Shown here in pieces: positions 35,561-47,673 of a stretch of 64,000 bases of DNA. Position 1 is the first letter of the stretch; each line of letters begins with the position of its first letter. Position numbers and translations under genes: made by a program. Source of the stretch: Meconema thalassinum. Its lineage: Eukaryota; Arthropoda; Insecta; Orthoptera; Tettigoniidae. The DNA lies in the NCBI GenBank assembly GCA_946902985.2, contig OX336388.2, forward strand, positions 1,209,782,609 to 1,209,846,608, given 5' to 3'. The notes beneath the pieces were generated by a model that was not told the DNA's origin, made no database searches, and worked only from the letters and a program-made list of their open reading frames with translations.

Positions 35561-36045
35561 TGACGAAAAACTGCTACGACCAAACTATTTAAGCTAATAC
35601 CATAGTTTTTACCCCTGAAAATCAACATAAAAACATTTATTATTCAGTTAAAATCTGTGAAATCTACGGTTGGATCTTCTGTCCCGAAACATAAATTAAA
35701 ATATTGACTTACCGGTTTTTGCACCGTTTTGTGCAGTTAACGACATTTGCACCCGTGACAATGAGAGTCGTTAATGAAACTTAGGTTGCAAAACCCGCTA
35801 TTTTATTGTTTTACGTACCGTATGTCATTTGGATGAGATTTTTAATAAAAAACTATTTTAGTTTCTATTTGGTTTATTAGGAAAAATATATTTTGAAAAA
35901 ATAGACCACGTCCGGTGCGATAGAAAGAAAATTATTAAAAAAAAACACATCTTAAACACCGTGCAACGTCATTTAGACAGCATACAAATTTACAAATTAA
36001 GAAAGTGCACAAAACAAGAAAAAATGGCACTTAAGTTATGTCAGG
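35561..36045. other. AT-rich non-coding stretch
   Basis: No gene or repeat recognised. It may include the 3' flank of the minus-strand broken gene at 36050-37005. Confidence 0.35.
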
Positions 36046-36049
36046 TCAT

Positions 36050-37005
36050 CCTTGACACCGTTCATCAGCTCAAAATCTGCTAGTTCTTAGTCTTCTTCCT
36101 CTTGAGGTCGGACGATATCGTTGCGAATGGTTTCTAGTTCCTGGAAGACCTCACTGAAGACTTTTTGGTTGCCGTTCGCTGGCCAGTTTTCGCCGAAGTA
36201 CAGCTCTAAAAGCCGTCAGACGTCTTGTAGTTTAGTTTCTTTGAGTGCAACACCTTCTTGAATTGGTGAGGGACCAGGATGTTTTGTTAAAATTCGTACC
36301 ACCTCAAAATTGTAGAACGGCTCCCCTCAGACCAGACATGTTATTTTTTTGTTTTGCTAATTGTGAACACGATTTTCTTCGCTTTTTGGAATTGGAAATG
36401 CTTACTACCCGGATTTTTTTACCATGCCATCCATATACGCTTTCCAATCCCTAACAGGACATTCATCTTGTACCAGGCGAACTACTGTCGCAAATTTCTC
36501 AATGAGCTTGATGAATCTGGAAGGATTTTCAAAGACACTCACTTTGCGAAGTTGCCGTTCAATATTTCCAAAAACTCTGTCAGGTGGGATAAATGAGCGG
36601 CCCACAATTATTGGGAACCATAACTGTAGACATGCGGGAGCTTCTAGCAGTAACCAGTGAGATAGCATGCTGATCATAGTCTTGTTTTTGTTCTGACCCC
36701 CACAGCCATCAGAGAAAAACCGAAATATTTTCCATCTTAAAAATGTATGCTGGCCAGTTTGTGAAGAAGTGTCGACGCTATTTGGTTTGATGCTTTGACA
36801 TGTTGATGATATTCTAACCAGACGTAAGAAGTTGTTCTCAACTCCCGATATCAACGCGTTCAACTACTTCAACTTGCACTATTTATCCCACTACTCCTGC
36901 CGTTTCTGTTCTTCTCTCCGTATTTGGAAAATCCACAATAGTATTACAGTCCACAAATGCAATAACTGCTTCACTTAAATCAACAAGATCACTCATTTTT
37001 CTGGC
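36050..37005 (-). pseudogene. Broken gene with SDGCGGQNKNK domain (DUF7869-like)
   Basis: The best frame runs 36863 to 36405 and has SDGCGGQNKNK at residues 51-61 and GRSFIPPDRVFGNIERQL at 88-105. This pair of motifs, ~40 residues apart, is to my recollection the hallmark of an uncharacterised arthropod family (DUF7869 type) thought to have an RNase H-like fold related to transposases; that is recall. Downstream, in other frames, coding-like text continues (RLLELYFGENWPANGNQKVF and ELETIRNDIVRPQEEED, about 36215-36095) to a TAA. Upstream, a short frame starts MSDLVDLSEAVIAFVDCNT (from about 36995) and stops after 37 codons. The foldback element sits just 5' of it. Multiple stops make it a pseudogene. 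Confidence 0.5.
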
Positions 37006-37406
37006 TTGAAATGCCCACAACCAAGGAACAACCTGTCAATCAAATGTGCTTTTACACGGTGTATTTCGACAAGGCAGCATGTCATTGTTGCGTACGCTTC
37101 ACTAGCGCTTAAAGACAGCCCAGCGGGGCTAACGAAGTGACCCGAATACTCACGATCGCAACCGATCATCCATCCCCCTCGAGACAGACCAGCGGGGCAG
37201 TCAGCTGTTCCTCGTTGAGACAGACATTCGTATCCCAACCTCCATACGGTGTGCATCTGTGCAGTGAGTGGTATCGGGTGTAGGGTACGTGCTTTGAGTG
37301 TCGTGTGGACTTCGGGTTTGTGACCTGTTATTTGTTTAGTGTGTTAGGTCCCGTTAGTGTTTAATCAGGTTAGTACCCCCGCCTTAATAGGGGATAACTA
37401 TTCGAC

Positions 37407-38801
37407 ATGTCGTCCGAAAGTGATGGTAGTCAGATGGGGCGACCACCGGACAAATTTGAACACGTGGAATACGAGGGCGTAGCGTCTGTGGAAAGTATGC
37501 TTGTAGTGTCGGAGGTTGAGGTAGCATCAACTCCATCAACTTCCACTGCCGAAACAACTCCAATTCTTGCTAAGCGACAGCCAGTGTCAAATGACAATCG
37601 ATATTATGAACATCACACAGGACCGTACACGGTGTTTGTGCAAGGTGAAGGTGATCAACATATTGGCAATTTACATCCGATGGCATTAGGAAAGCTTTTT
37701 TTCGAAAATAAGATCGTAGGTATAAAGAATATTCAACGCAAAGGCCGCAATCGTGTTCAGGTACAATTTAACAAGGCCGTAGAAGCTAACTCCTTCTTAC
37801 AACATCCCTTATTGCCAGCAAAGCACCTGGTTGCATTTGTCCCGTCCGCTAACGTCCAACGTGTTGGGCTAATTAGGGGCGTGGACACATCCTTAACGCA
37901 CGATGAAATCCTAAAATATATTGATTCGCCTGTACCAATTGTGAGAGTCCAGCGTTTTCTCCGGAAAAAGATGATTAACGACAAGTTAGAATCCCTTCCT
38001 ACAGGAACAGTGAAAATTTTCTTTAAAACACAAAGACTACCTGATTATGTATCTATTTTTAATGTGCTCTTAGAGGTAACATTATTCATATTTTCCCCCA
38101 TTAGATGTTTGAACTGTCAACGATTCGGGCATGTAAAACTACACTGCCGGGCTCGCGCCCCAATTTGCGGTAACTGTGCGCAAGGTCACTCTACGGAAAC
38201 ATGTAAGGAGACCCTGTTTAAATGTGCTAATTGTGGTGATAATCATCCGGCAGGCGCCGCACGCTGCCCCGAATTGGAGAAACAAAAGTCCATAAAACGT
38301 CAAATGTGTACCGAAAATAAATCGTACCACGAAGTTATTACGGCTAACTACAATGTACCGTTTAATCCTCATACCCTCCCACAGCAATTTCCAACCTTAG
38401 AACAGTCTCATAATACGCGTCGAGAGGATCCGCCGAGAAAACGAAAATATACAGAACTAGTGTCCCCAAAGCCGAAAGTGGTGAATCCCATAGGTTACGA
38501 CCGACGGGCCTATCTCGAGATTCTGAAGCAACCATCTAGAAGTGGTGTAGGGGTGGCTATGCAACCCGCCACAATGGGTGAGGAAATTTCGAAGAAACCG
38601 TGTTCTCAAACACCCGGAACTTCACGAGACCCGTCCCATGACATCATTGAAGATTTCCTGAAATTACAAGAATTATTAGGGCACAATGCTCAATGGAGCT
38701 TTTATGTGAAACAATTATTAGACAAAATAGTTCCGTTACTTCCCAATCCTCCTACCACAAAAAATATTACCCTAGTAAGTAGTAGCCCTACAGTGGCCTA
38801 A
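37407..38801 (+). CDS. I-like LINE ORF1, gag-like RNA-binding protein
   Basis: 464 residues, uninterrupted. ORF1 proteins coat the element RNA to form the retrotransposition particle. Three zinc knuckles lie in a row at about residues 232-280: CLNCQRFGHVKLHC, CGNCAQGHSTETC and CANCGDNHPAGAARC. The N-terminal ~70 residues are acidic and Ser/Thr-rich. A region around residues 75-220 resembles the RRM-like part of such proteins in position only. The C-terminal part is Pro/Lys-rich with a short helix at the end. The start at 37407 is the first ATG after the 5' leader; ORF2 begins 17 bases after the ORF1 stop. It appears to be the only intact complete protein in the window. Confidence 0.88.
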   Translation: MSSESDGSQMGRPPDKFEHVEYEGVASVESMLVVSEVEVASTPSTSTAETTPILAKRQPVSNDNRYYEHHTGPYTVFVQGEGDQHIGNLHPMALGKLFFENKIVGIKNIQRKGRNRVQVQFNKAVEANSFLQHPLLPAKHLVAFVPSANVQRVGLIRGVDTSLTHDEILKYIDSPVPIVRVQRFLRKKMINDKLESLPTGTVKIFFKTQRLPDYVSIFNVLLEVTLFIFSPIRCLNCQRFGHVKLHCRARAPICGNCAQGHSTETCKETLFKCANCGDNHPAGAARCPELEKQKSIKRQMCTENKSYHEVITANYNVPFNPHTLPQQFPTLEQSHNTRREDPPRKRKYTELVSPKPKVVNPIGYDRRAYLEILKQPSRSGVGVAMQPATMGEEISKKPCSQTPGTSRDPSHDIIEDFLKLQELLGHNAQWSFYVKQLLDKIVPLLPNPPTTKNITLVSSSPTVA

Positions 38802-38817
38802 TTTCGATAAGTGCTAC

Positions 38818-41800
38818 ATGTTACTACTCCAGTGGAATTGCCGGAGTATTTTAAATAAGAAGCATGAATTATTACTGTTAATACAGGAGTATGACCCAGA
38901 TATCATATTCCTACAGGAAACATGGCTTCGTGCCTCGTATAGATTCTCGATTCCCAACTACCTGGTCGAACGTCAGGATGGACCAGGATATCGTGGCATA
39001 ATGACGCTATTCAAAAAGACCTTACGATACACTTCTCTCCCTACTCAGTTCTATATTCCTCACACTCAGTATCACACATTCCTTGTACAAGATATACATG
39101 TAAGTCATATTTATTGTCCCCCGGGTATACAAGGTTCCCGTCGGCAATGGCAGGCATAGTTCCGGTTCATAAAACAATTTCCTAAACATATTACCGTGGG
39201 GGATTTTAATGCACATCACGCCTTGTGGGGCAGTGGTCGCATTAATCCAAAAGGACGTCACATCGCTGCAGTTATTCAGGATTTACACCTACATCTCTTA
39301 AATGATGGATCACCCACGCGCATTACCCCACCAAATAGTCCCAAAAGTGCGGTGGATTTAAGTGTCACTACCCTAGACTTATCTCATAAGATGACATGGA
39401 AGACTGTGCAGGATACGCATCAAAGCGATCATTATCCAATTATAAACGACTATGATGTCTCGCGTACCCGACATATCCCAAAAAACGTCTTCAAGGTTAA
39501 GCGAAATTTACGAATTTTTGATTATGAGTTGTTCTCCCGATTTTTAGAGGATAGACTTTCACAGAATACACAGGGGCTCAGTAACAGTTATGCCTTTTTA
39601 TTAGAGAATATCCGCGCCTATCTTAATATATATCACCCTTTAATTCCAACGACAGGTCCTCCAAATAATCGGGGCGCCTTACCCTCATGGTGGGATCAAG
39701 AATGCGGAAAGCTGGTTAGACGGCGCAAGGCGAGTTTAAAAGCTTTTCGACAGTATGGCTCTCCAACATCTTATTTGCGATACAAAAGTCTCACCGCGCA
39801 AATACAACGTGTATTTAATGATAAAAGACGGGAAGCGTGGAAAATATATACTACCCAATTATGCAGTTCTACGTCCCTCAACAGTATTTGGACGGCGATT
39901 AAACATTTCTCTAATAATCGTACTATCTCATCTCCCTCTCAACTTTCGGTGCAGGGATACCATGACCTGTATCATACTTGGACATCAGAAATCGTTGTTC
40001 GCTTGCCTACATCGTGTACATCTGGTTCCATGGAACGTTTTTCCAGTTTAATGCAGCCTATTACAAGTAACGAATTCAGACACGCATTTCGGCACAAAAA
40101 ATCATCCAGCCCAGGGATTGATGGAGTGACTTATCAAATGATCGCTCGATTTCCAGTAAACGCTCAAAGTATCATTATTCAATTATATAATTCAATCTTA
40201 TGCACAGGGACCTTCCCGGAGGATTGGAATGTGTTTCAAACTGTACCGATTCTTAAACCCATGAAAGATGCTCGATTACCGAGTAGTTATCGTGGTATTC
40301 ACCTTGGATCTTGTTTCCGAAAAATTTTACAACATATACTTCTCCGACGGCTTCAATGGTGCCTAGAATATTATAACCTGTTTCCAAAAACCCAATTTGC
40401 ATTTAGGAAAAATCTTGGTACATCCGACCCCTTAAATATATTCCTGACTGATTTACTCCTAGCAAAAGGAAAGAAAATGCACACAGTAGCTGTGTTCCTT
40501 GACCTCAAAAATGCATATGATTCGGTTGATCCATATCTTCTTATTCAACTTCTAAGGGATCTAAATTTTCCCCTGCCCTTCAGGTGCTTAATACACAATA
40601 TGCTATGCTATCGTCATATTACGTTCAACTCCCCCGTCGGTGTCTTTGATTCTCGACATACTTCTTATGGTGTTCCCCAGGGCGACGTTCTAAGCGGGCT
40701 TTTATACTTACTTTACACCCGTACTTTAGAAACAGTCATATTACCGCACGCTCGCATTTTACAATATGCGGAGGACATTCTAATATATTGCACTCGAGAA
40801 GAGTTTTCCTCATGTCGAAGAGATATATACCACGCCTTATCTCATGCTCATGATTGGTTACATCAATACGGATTTGAAACATCCGTAGGGAAAAACGCTG
40901 CGATGATTTTTACACACAAACGAATTTACGACAGTTCTCCTATTTTATACCGTCAAGGTCACATTCCGGTGGTGACAAGTGTCAAATATTTAGGGATTCA
41001 TATTGACAGGAAATTGCAATGGGAGAGACATACGCAATACCTACAGAGTCATCTCGCCAGTAAAATTAATGTTCTAAAATCTCTCACTAGACGTAATTGG
41101 GGGGCGGATCCAGAATCATTATTAACGGTTTACCGTAACATAATCCGTTCTGTACTGGATTACAATTCCTTTTTTTTTTGATTCCATGCCCAGCATTAGG
41201 CTCCTTCGGTTAGATAGAATCCAGTTTTCTGCTTTGCGTATAATCATAGGTGCGCTTCAGTCAACCCCCACAGGAGCCCTGCTAGTTGAAACCGGAGAAA
41301 TGTCACTTCAGCATCGGCGTAGATATCTTGCATGTATGTACCTGCTACGAAAAATGATGATAACAACATCACCTATCGTCCCTAAATTACAACTATTAGA
41401 AGAATATTATACGCGTCGATTATTGCCCACCGTTTCTCGTCCTGCGTTACTAATCGCATATTCCATGCTTCAACCGTACCGCCATAATATATTAAAAGTC
41501 ATGCGGTTACCGATATATACTATTCCGTATGCTGCAACGCACTTTCAACCTCCTATTCTTCCGAGCTCCTTACCCCACGTCTACCAGACGTTTCAACATC
41601 ATCCTGTAATTATTCCCCGTATTTTTCGGGAAATAACGAGTCCTTTGATCTCCTGTATCTTTTTTTTACACAGATGGTTCTAAAATGGTTAACCCTGCGC
41701 GTGTGGGAGCAGCCTTCTGTGCTCCGGAATTACAAATCTCCTTTCAGTATAATTTACCCCCTGACGTCTCGATATTTACAGCCGAAATTTTTGCCATACG

Positions 41801-42528
41801 TCAGACGTGTTTTTATATAAAAAAAACATGCCGTTCGTCGTGCTTTAATATGTACCGATTCAATGAGTGTAGTGCAAGCACTTCAAAATGTTAGAGAGGC
41901 TGACAACTGGTTTTTATGTCAATTAGTGCAACAATTGTACACTTTCCACACGGAGGGTTTCGACGTCAGTATCATGTGGGTACCCGGCCATTGTCACATT
42001 GAAGGAAACGAAATAGCGGATAACCTTGCCAAAGATGCAGCAAAAGGACACGGAAAAACTTACCACATCGCCATACCAATGTCAGATCTGCGTTCTATAA
42101 TTAGTTCGACAATACGGGAGGAATGGCAAGGCACGTGGACTAGCTACGCCAAAATTAAGGCCAAACATTATTTTGGGTTACAACCGACTATTTTAAACAA
42201 ACCATGGTTTCATGGAGGGAAATACACACGACGACATATCATTACAATCATTCGTCTACGTTTCAACCATGCATTAACGCCGGTGTATTTATTCCGCATA
42301 AAACGACGTGATAATCCTCTATGTGCGTGTTTACAAATGGAGGGTTCCTTAAATCATATTCTATTTCAATGTCCACTATACGACCATCAACGAGCTTTAA
42401 TGTTGAGAGCTTTATACGATTTAGGGTATGCACTTCCTTTAAATGTGGCCACATTGGTACATAAGCCTACAATTCCACTGGTCAGTAGCATAGTGGCATT
42501 TTTCGACAATATTAATTTCAAGATTTGA
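38818..42528 (+). pseudogene. I-like LINE ORF2: endonuclease, RT, RNase H
   Basis: Endonuclease: LLLQWNCRSILNKK, IIFLQETWLR, VGDFNAHHALWG, SDHYPI. RT: SSSPGIDGVTYQM, VFLDLKNAYDSVDP, YGVPQGDVLSGLLY and QYAEDILIY, where the usual xADD is AED. RNase H motifs: TDGS-type (about 41670-41690), TAEIFAI, TDSMSVVQAL, and ADNLAKDAA. A C-terminal CxC...H...C knuckle (CACLQMEGSLNHILFQC) closes the protein. Lesions: TAG at 39157-39159 (a W-context codon) in frame 1, then three frame changes located at T10 (about 41170-41179), T8 (about 41660-41667) and A8 (about 41819-41826). The stop is at 42526-42528. All frame changes sit in homopolymers, so some may be sequencing errors rather than real damage. Confidence 0.87.
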
Positions 42529-42841
42529 AAGGGTCATCCTTTCCCATATCCATATTTGTGACCCGGTCATGTGTGTGTATGTGTAGCGAGTCACCATGGT
42601 GGGTCGCTTCGGTGTGAAGAGTTAATACCATTTGTGTCCTCGTCTCTAATTCCTATGTTTTCCTCATACGTATCCCTCCGCGTTGCGTCATAGTCTTGTT
42701 TACGATTCCCCGCTACTCACTGGTCTTACGCTTTCAATCGGTAGTCGACGGTTATCCAATGATACATACCACTGCACAGTAGCAATTGGGTAAAGAGTTT
42801 ACTATGCCCACTACCGTACCAAGAAGAAGAAGAAGAAGAAG

Positions 42842-43164
42842 TTGAGACAGACCAGCGCAGTGGGGCAATAAGACCGCACCCGAAACTTCACAACCTACAC
42901 CGATCATTAGGGCTAGGAATTTTAAGTAAATACATATTCTTTCCCTTTGCTTCTACATAACTAAAATTGCTAAATGTCCCATCCCCTTATCTCCACTACC
43001 TTAGCTGTCATATAATTACATTTCATTGTTACATATCTGATCACAATGACATTTGTTTTACATATTTTTAATTTATAATGTAAAATTACATATTCTGTGA
43101 TTTTACATACCGGTATTTGATCGAAATGACATTTTGTTTAAACATAATTTTGCTTTTATTTAAA
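42842..43164. repeat. Foldback left arm, middle part
   Basis: Matches the reverse complement of about 49410-49720 (ACCGATCATTAGGGCTAG, CCCTTTGCTTCTACATAAC, ATATCTGATCACAATGACAT). It is bounded on the left by the LINE's 3' target duplication and on the right by the tandem-array element. Confidence 0.85.
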
Positions 43165-43674
43165 ACTAGCTGAAGTACCCGTGCTTCGCTACGCGTCATA
43201 AATAAATTAAAATGTGAAGGTGACAGTTAAAACAGGGGATAGGCGAGGTGCTGCGCAGAGGGAGATTAAGGATGGAACATTTTGTCCAATTACACCGCTC
43301 GGCGTTGACCGTGTTTTATAGCACAAATTTAGGTTTTACTCGCTAACAGTTGCAGATACCTTTCGGATAGGAAATGTAGTTTTAAACCTCGCATATGTCA
43401 TCAAAAGTTTGCTATTTCTTAGCGTTCTCTTTTTATTTGAAATGGAAATATGAAAGTTTGATACCAAAGGGTGTAGTGACGTCACTAAAATGGTCGCCAT
43501 TTTAAATAGTGCAAAGTATTGAAATCAAAAGTAACCTATATGTTAACCAGGAAAATCAGCTACTTCCATGTAAAATTCACGTAAATCGGACCAGTGGTAC
43601 TTGCGAGATTGAGTAATACACAGACACACACCATCTCAATTTTAGCCTCGCTTCGCTCACGTCATAGTCGTGTC

Positions 43675-46600
43675 ATATTGTTATTCAATGAAATGCAGGT
43701 TTAACCCCGTTAACACCCCTTTAGAACCTGAATACCCAAAAATCCCTCCTTAGTAGACGTTTTCGACACACGACAAACATATCCCCAAAATATCATTCTT
43801 CTAACTTTAATAGTTTTGGTTGGTCGATGAGAGCAAACATCCAAAAATCCTTCCTTAGTGGACGTTTGTCTTCCAGAAGTTCACCCCTCCCCATATGCCC
43901 CTTAAATTGCATTTATGAAAACACGGTCGAACACCTATTTATTTTATTTATTTATTCATTTATTTATTTATTTATTTTTAAGCTGATAGATTTCCTCCGA
44001 ATTTCAGACTCCTCCCTATGTCGTTTAAGAGATACACGCTCAGTTAGGAATCTTTCAACCCCCACTTTTCATCCCTTTCACCTCATAATATACACTACAT
44101 CGAAAAACCATTATACATGTGTCAGCTTATTTTTAATGATTAGTATATGTGCCAAGTATCACATCCCCAAATGAAACCACTCGTGAGATATTGTTATTCA
44201 ATGGAAAGCACGTTTACCCCCTTAACACCTCTTTAGAACCTGAATATCCAAAACTCTTTCCTTAGTGGACGTTTTCGACATACAACAAACATATCCCCAA
44301 AATTTCATGTTTCTAACTTCAATAATTTTGGCTGGACGATGATGAGTGAATGAGTCAGTCAGGACATTTTCTTTCATTTATTTTTGATAATTTCACCCGT
44401 CCCCATGAACCCCTTAAATTGGATTTATGAAACAAACGGTCAAACACCTATTTACTTATTTAAATCTGTTTTCCCCCTGAGTTTGATGAGTGAGTAAGTG
44501 AGTCAATCAGTTAGGACACTTTCTTTCCTGTTTTTTTTTCCCATAATTTCACCCCTCTCCAAGGGCCCCTTAAATTGGATTTATGAAAAAACGTTCGAAC
44601 ACCTATTTACTTGTATTTTAAGCTGTTTTTTTCCCACCGAATTTCAAACTTTACTACTAAGTCGTTTCAGAGATACACGCTCCGTCAAGAATCCCTCAAC
44701 CCCCAATTTTCACCCCTTTAACCTCATAATATACACCACATCGATAAACCCTTAGACATATGTCTGATTATTTTTAATGATTAGTTTATATACCGAATAT
44801 CACATCCCCAAACAAACAACTCATGAGATATCGTTATTCAATGAAATGCACGTTTACCCCCTTGACACGTCTCTAAAACCCGAGTAAACAAAAATCATTC
44901 CTTAGTTAACGTTTTCGACATACAGCGAACATATTCCCAAAATTTCATGTTTCCAACTTTAATAGTTTTCGCTGGGCGTGATGAGTGAGTGAGTCAGACA
45001 GGACATTTTCTTTCATTTATTTTACCAGAATTTCACCCCTCCCCATGGCCCCTTAAATTGGATTGATTAAAAATCGCTTGAACACCTATTAACTTATTTC
45101 TTAAGCTGTCTTTTTCCCCTGAGTCAGTCGGTTAGGACACTTTCTCTCCTCTTTATCCCCAGAATTTCACCCCACCCCATTGGCCCCTTAAATTAATTTA
45201 TGAAAAAACAGTCGAAAACCGATTTACTTACTTTTTAAGCTGATTTTTTTTCGCTGAGTTTCAAATTTCTCGCCTATGTCGTTTAAGAGATAGGCCTACA
45301 CGCTCCATTAGGAATCCTTCAACCCCCACTTTTCAGCCCTTTCACCTCATAATAATACACCACATCGAAAAACGCTTAGACACGTGTCTGCGTATTTTTA
45401 ATGATTAGTTTATATGCCGAGTATTACATCCACAAATGAAACCATTCGTGAGATATTGATATTCAATGAAATGCAGGTTTAACCCCCTTAAGACCCCTTT
45501 AGAACCCGAATATCCAAAAAAAACTCCCTTAGTGTACGGTTTTGACATACAACGAACATATCCCCGAAATATCAAGTTTCCAACTTCAATATTTTTGGCT
45601 GGGTGATGATGAGTGAGTGAATGAGTCAGGACATTTTCTTTCAATTTTTTTTTCTTCAGAATTTCACCCCTCCCGATGAACCCCTTCAATTTGATTAAAA
45701 AACAAACTGTCTAAAAGCTATTTACTTACTTTAAAGCAGATTTTTTCCCCTGAGTTTGATGAGTGAGTCAGTCAGTCAATCAGTTAGGACACTCTCTTTT
45801 CTGCCCCCCCCCTCCCAGAATTTTACCCCTCCCCATGGGCCCCTTAAATTGGATTTATGGAAAAGCGGTCAAACACATATTTACTTATTTTTATGCTGAT
45901 TTTTTTCCGCTGAGTTTCAAACTCCTCGCCAATGTCGTTTAAGAGATACACGCTCCGTTAGGAATCTTTCAATCCCCACTTTTCACCCCTTTAACCTCAT
46001 AAACACATCGAAAAACCCTCAGACACGTGTCTTACTTTTTAATGATAAGTTTATATGCCGTGTATCACATCCCCCAATGAAACCAATCAGGAGATATTGT
46101 TATTCAATGAAATGCAGGTTTAACCCCCTTAAGACCCCTTTAGAACCTGAATATCCAAAAATCCTTCCTTAGTAGACGGTTTTGACATACAATGAACATA
46201 TCCCCAAACTGTCATGTTTCTAACTTCAATAATTTTGGCTAGGCGATGATGAGTGAGTGAGTAAGTGAGTGAGTCTGGACATTTTCTTTCAATTTTCTTT
46301 TTTCAGAATTTCACCCCTCCCCATGAACTCCTTAAATTTGATTTATGAAAAAAAACTGTCGAACAGCTATTTACTTAATTTAAAGCAGTTTTTTCCAGTC
46401 AGTCAATCAGTTAGGACACTTTCTTTCCTGTTCCCCCCCCCCAGAATTTCATCTCTCCCCATGGGCCCCTTAAATTGGATTTATGAAAAAACTGTCAAAC
46501 ACATATTTACTTCTTTTTTATGTTGATTTTTTTTTCGCTGTGTTTCAAACTCCTCGCCTATGTCGTTTAAGAGAGACACGCTCCGTTAAGAATCTTTTAA

Positions 46601-46965
46601 TCCCCACTTTTCACCCCTTTCACCTCATAATATACACCACATCGAAAAACCCTCAAACACATGTCTTCTTATTTTTAATGATGAGTTTATATGCCGAGTA
46701 TCACATCCCCCCATGAAACCAATCGGGAGATATTGCTATTCAATTAAATGCAGGTCTACCCCCTTAACACCCCTTTAGAACCTGAATAGCCAAAATTTCT
46801 CTCTTAGGGGGCATTTGCGGCCCTTGAGGAAGCTGCATACAGATTTCATTCCAATCCGTTCGGTGGTTTCTGAGATTTCGTGATGAATAAATGAATGAGT
46901 GAGTGAGTGAGTGAGTGAGTGAGTGGTATTTGGCAAATATATAGTAGAAAGAAGATAGTGTCAAG
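43675..46965 (+). repeat. ~638-bp tandem array, about five units
   Basis: The anchor ATTGTTATTCAATGAAATGC (with variants) lies at about 43678, 44190, 44829, 45453, 46091 and 46729, giving spacings of 512, 639, 624, 638 and 638. Each unit carries TTTCACCCCT, CCTTAAATTGGATTTATGAA, GAGATACACGCTCCGTTAGG and GATGAGTGAGTGAGT. A (GAGT)n run (about 46892-46924) ends the array. Confidence 0.9.
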
Positions 46966-47320
46966 TCTTTGTTATGCTAAACTCGGTTGACAGTGCTGTG
47001 TGAGCAATTGAGTAACTAACGGGATTTCAAGTAAAGATCCTCATTTTCTATACCGGTAGTGCTGAGCGCAATTGGCATCAAGTCGGCCGTGTCTCGACTT
47101 CAGCTATGTTGCCATGGAAACTATCTGCCTTGCCATTCCTTCATGAGTATATTTTATGATTTGATTAGCCTGTTTTTGAGTGAAAAAGGGCCGAAATCAG
47201 AAGAATGAGAAAGACTATCGAAAATTCATGTAGCCAGCGGTTCCTTCTGGGTCCTAAACTATGTGTATGCAAAATATGGTTGAGATTGGTGGAACGGTGT
47301 AGATTTGTATACGGAACCAA

Positions 47321-47370
47321 CATATATACATACATACATACATACATACATACATACATACATACATACA
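47321..47370 (+). repeat. (CATA)n microsatellite
   Basis: About twelve CATA units just inside the 3' end of the tandem-array element. Confidence 0.9.
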
Positions 47371-47456
47371 GACTTTCACTTTTATATATTAGATTACACA
47401 TCTGTCTCTTACTGTAAAAAAAATCGCAAGTGAAATATACGGTAATTCTAAACAGT

Positions 47457-47610
47457 GTATGTATGTCTACCCCTTATTATTTCCGTTTTTCCAACGGGGT
47501 CGGGGATGAGATGCCATGGATGTAGTTGTGGCGGATGGTTTTTACGGCCGGATGCCCTTCCTGACGCCAACCTCATGAGAGGAGATAATGAGAGATGAAT
47601 TGAATTATTG
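47457..47610. mobile_element. 154-bp SINE-like insertion with 16-bp TSD
   Basis: GGTAATTCTAAACAGT is present on both sides (47441-47456 and 47611-47626) and only once in the paralogous right arm, proving insertion. The body contains GGATGGTTTTTACGGCCGG, ATGCCCTTCCTGACGCCAAC, a motif I associate with dispersed SINEs of polyneopteran genomes. No clear tRNA head, so it is probably truncated. Confidence 0.7.
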
Positions 47611-47673
47611 GGTAATTCTAAACAGTTTGTATGACAATATTTGTTCACTAGAAACTCAGGTACGGTACGGTAC

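Larger units (their letters stand above)
37226..42841 (+). mobile_element. Full-length I-like LINE with RNase H
   Basis: Bounded by a 12-bp duplication GTTGAGACAGAC (37214-37225 and 42841-42852). The tail is (AAG)n (42821-42841). The paralogous empty site in the right foldback arm (about 49710-49720, GATGAGACAGAC in reverse complement) confirms both junctions. It encodes ORF1 with three CCHC knuckles and ORF2 with endonuclease, RT and RNase H. That order, with RNase H, points to the I/R1/LOA group; the exact clade is not settled. Confidence 0.88.
43165..47394 (+). mobile_element. 4.2-kb non-autonomous element with 638-bp tandem array
   Basis: Starts ACTAGCTGAAGTACCCGTGC and ends, after a (CATA)n run (47321-47370), with ACTTTCACTTTTATATATTA. 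Both end signatures (a CCCGTGCTTCGCTACG-type start and a CATA-run plus TTTATATATTAG-type end) recur widely in insect dispersed repeats as I recall; the superfamily is not assigned. Insertion is supported by the right foldback arm, where flanking bases (TATTTCAAA, then TTACATATTCTGTCTC in reverse complement) are contiguous. No long ORF; the scattered short frames are translations of the array. Confidence 0.65.

Noticed and set aside
43675..46965. Regularly spaced repeats considered as a CRISPR-like array
   Set aside because: The units are 638 bp contiguous tandem copies with no spacer/repeat alternation and the genome is eukaryotic.
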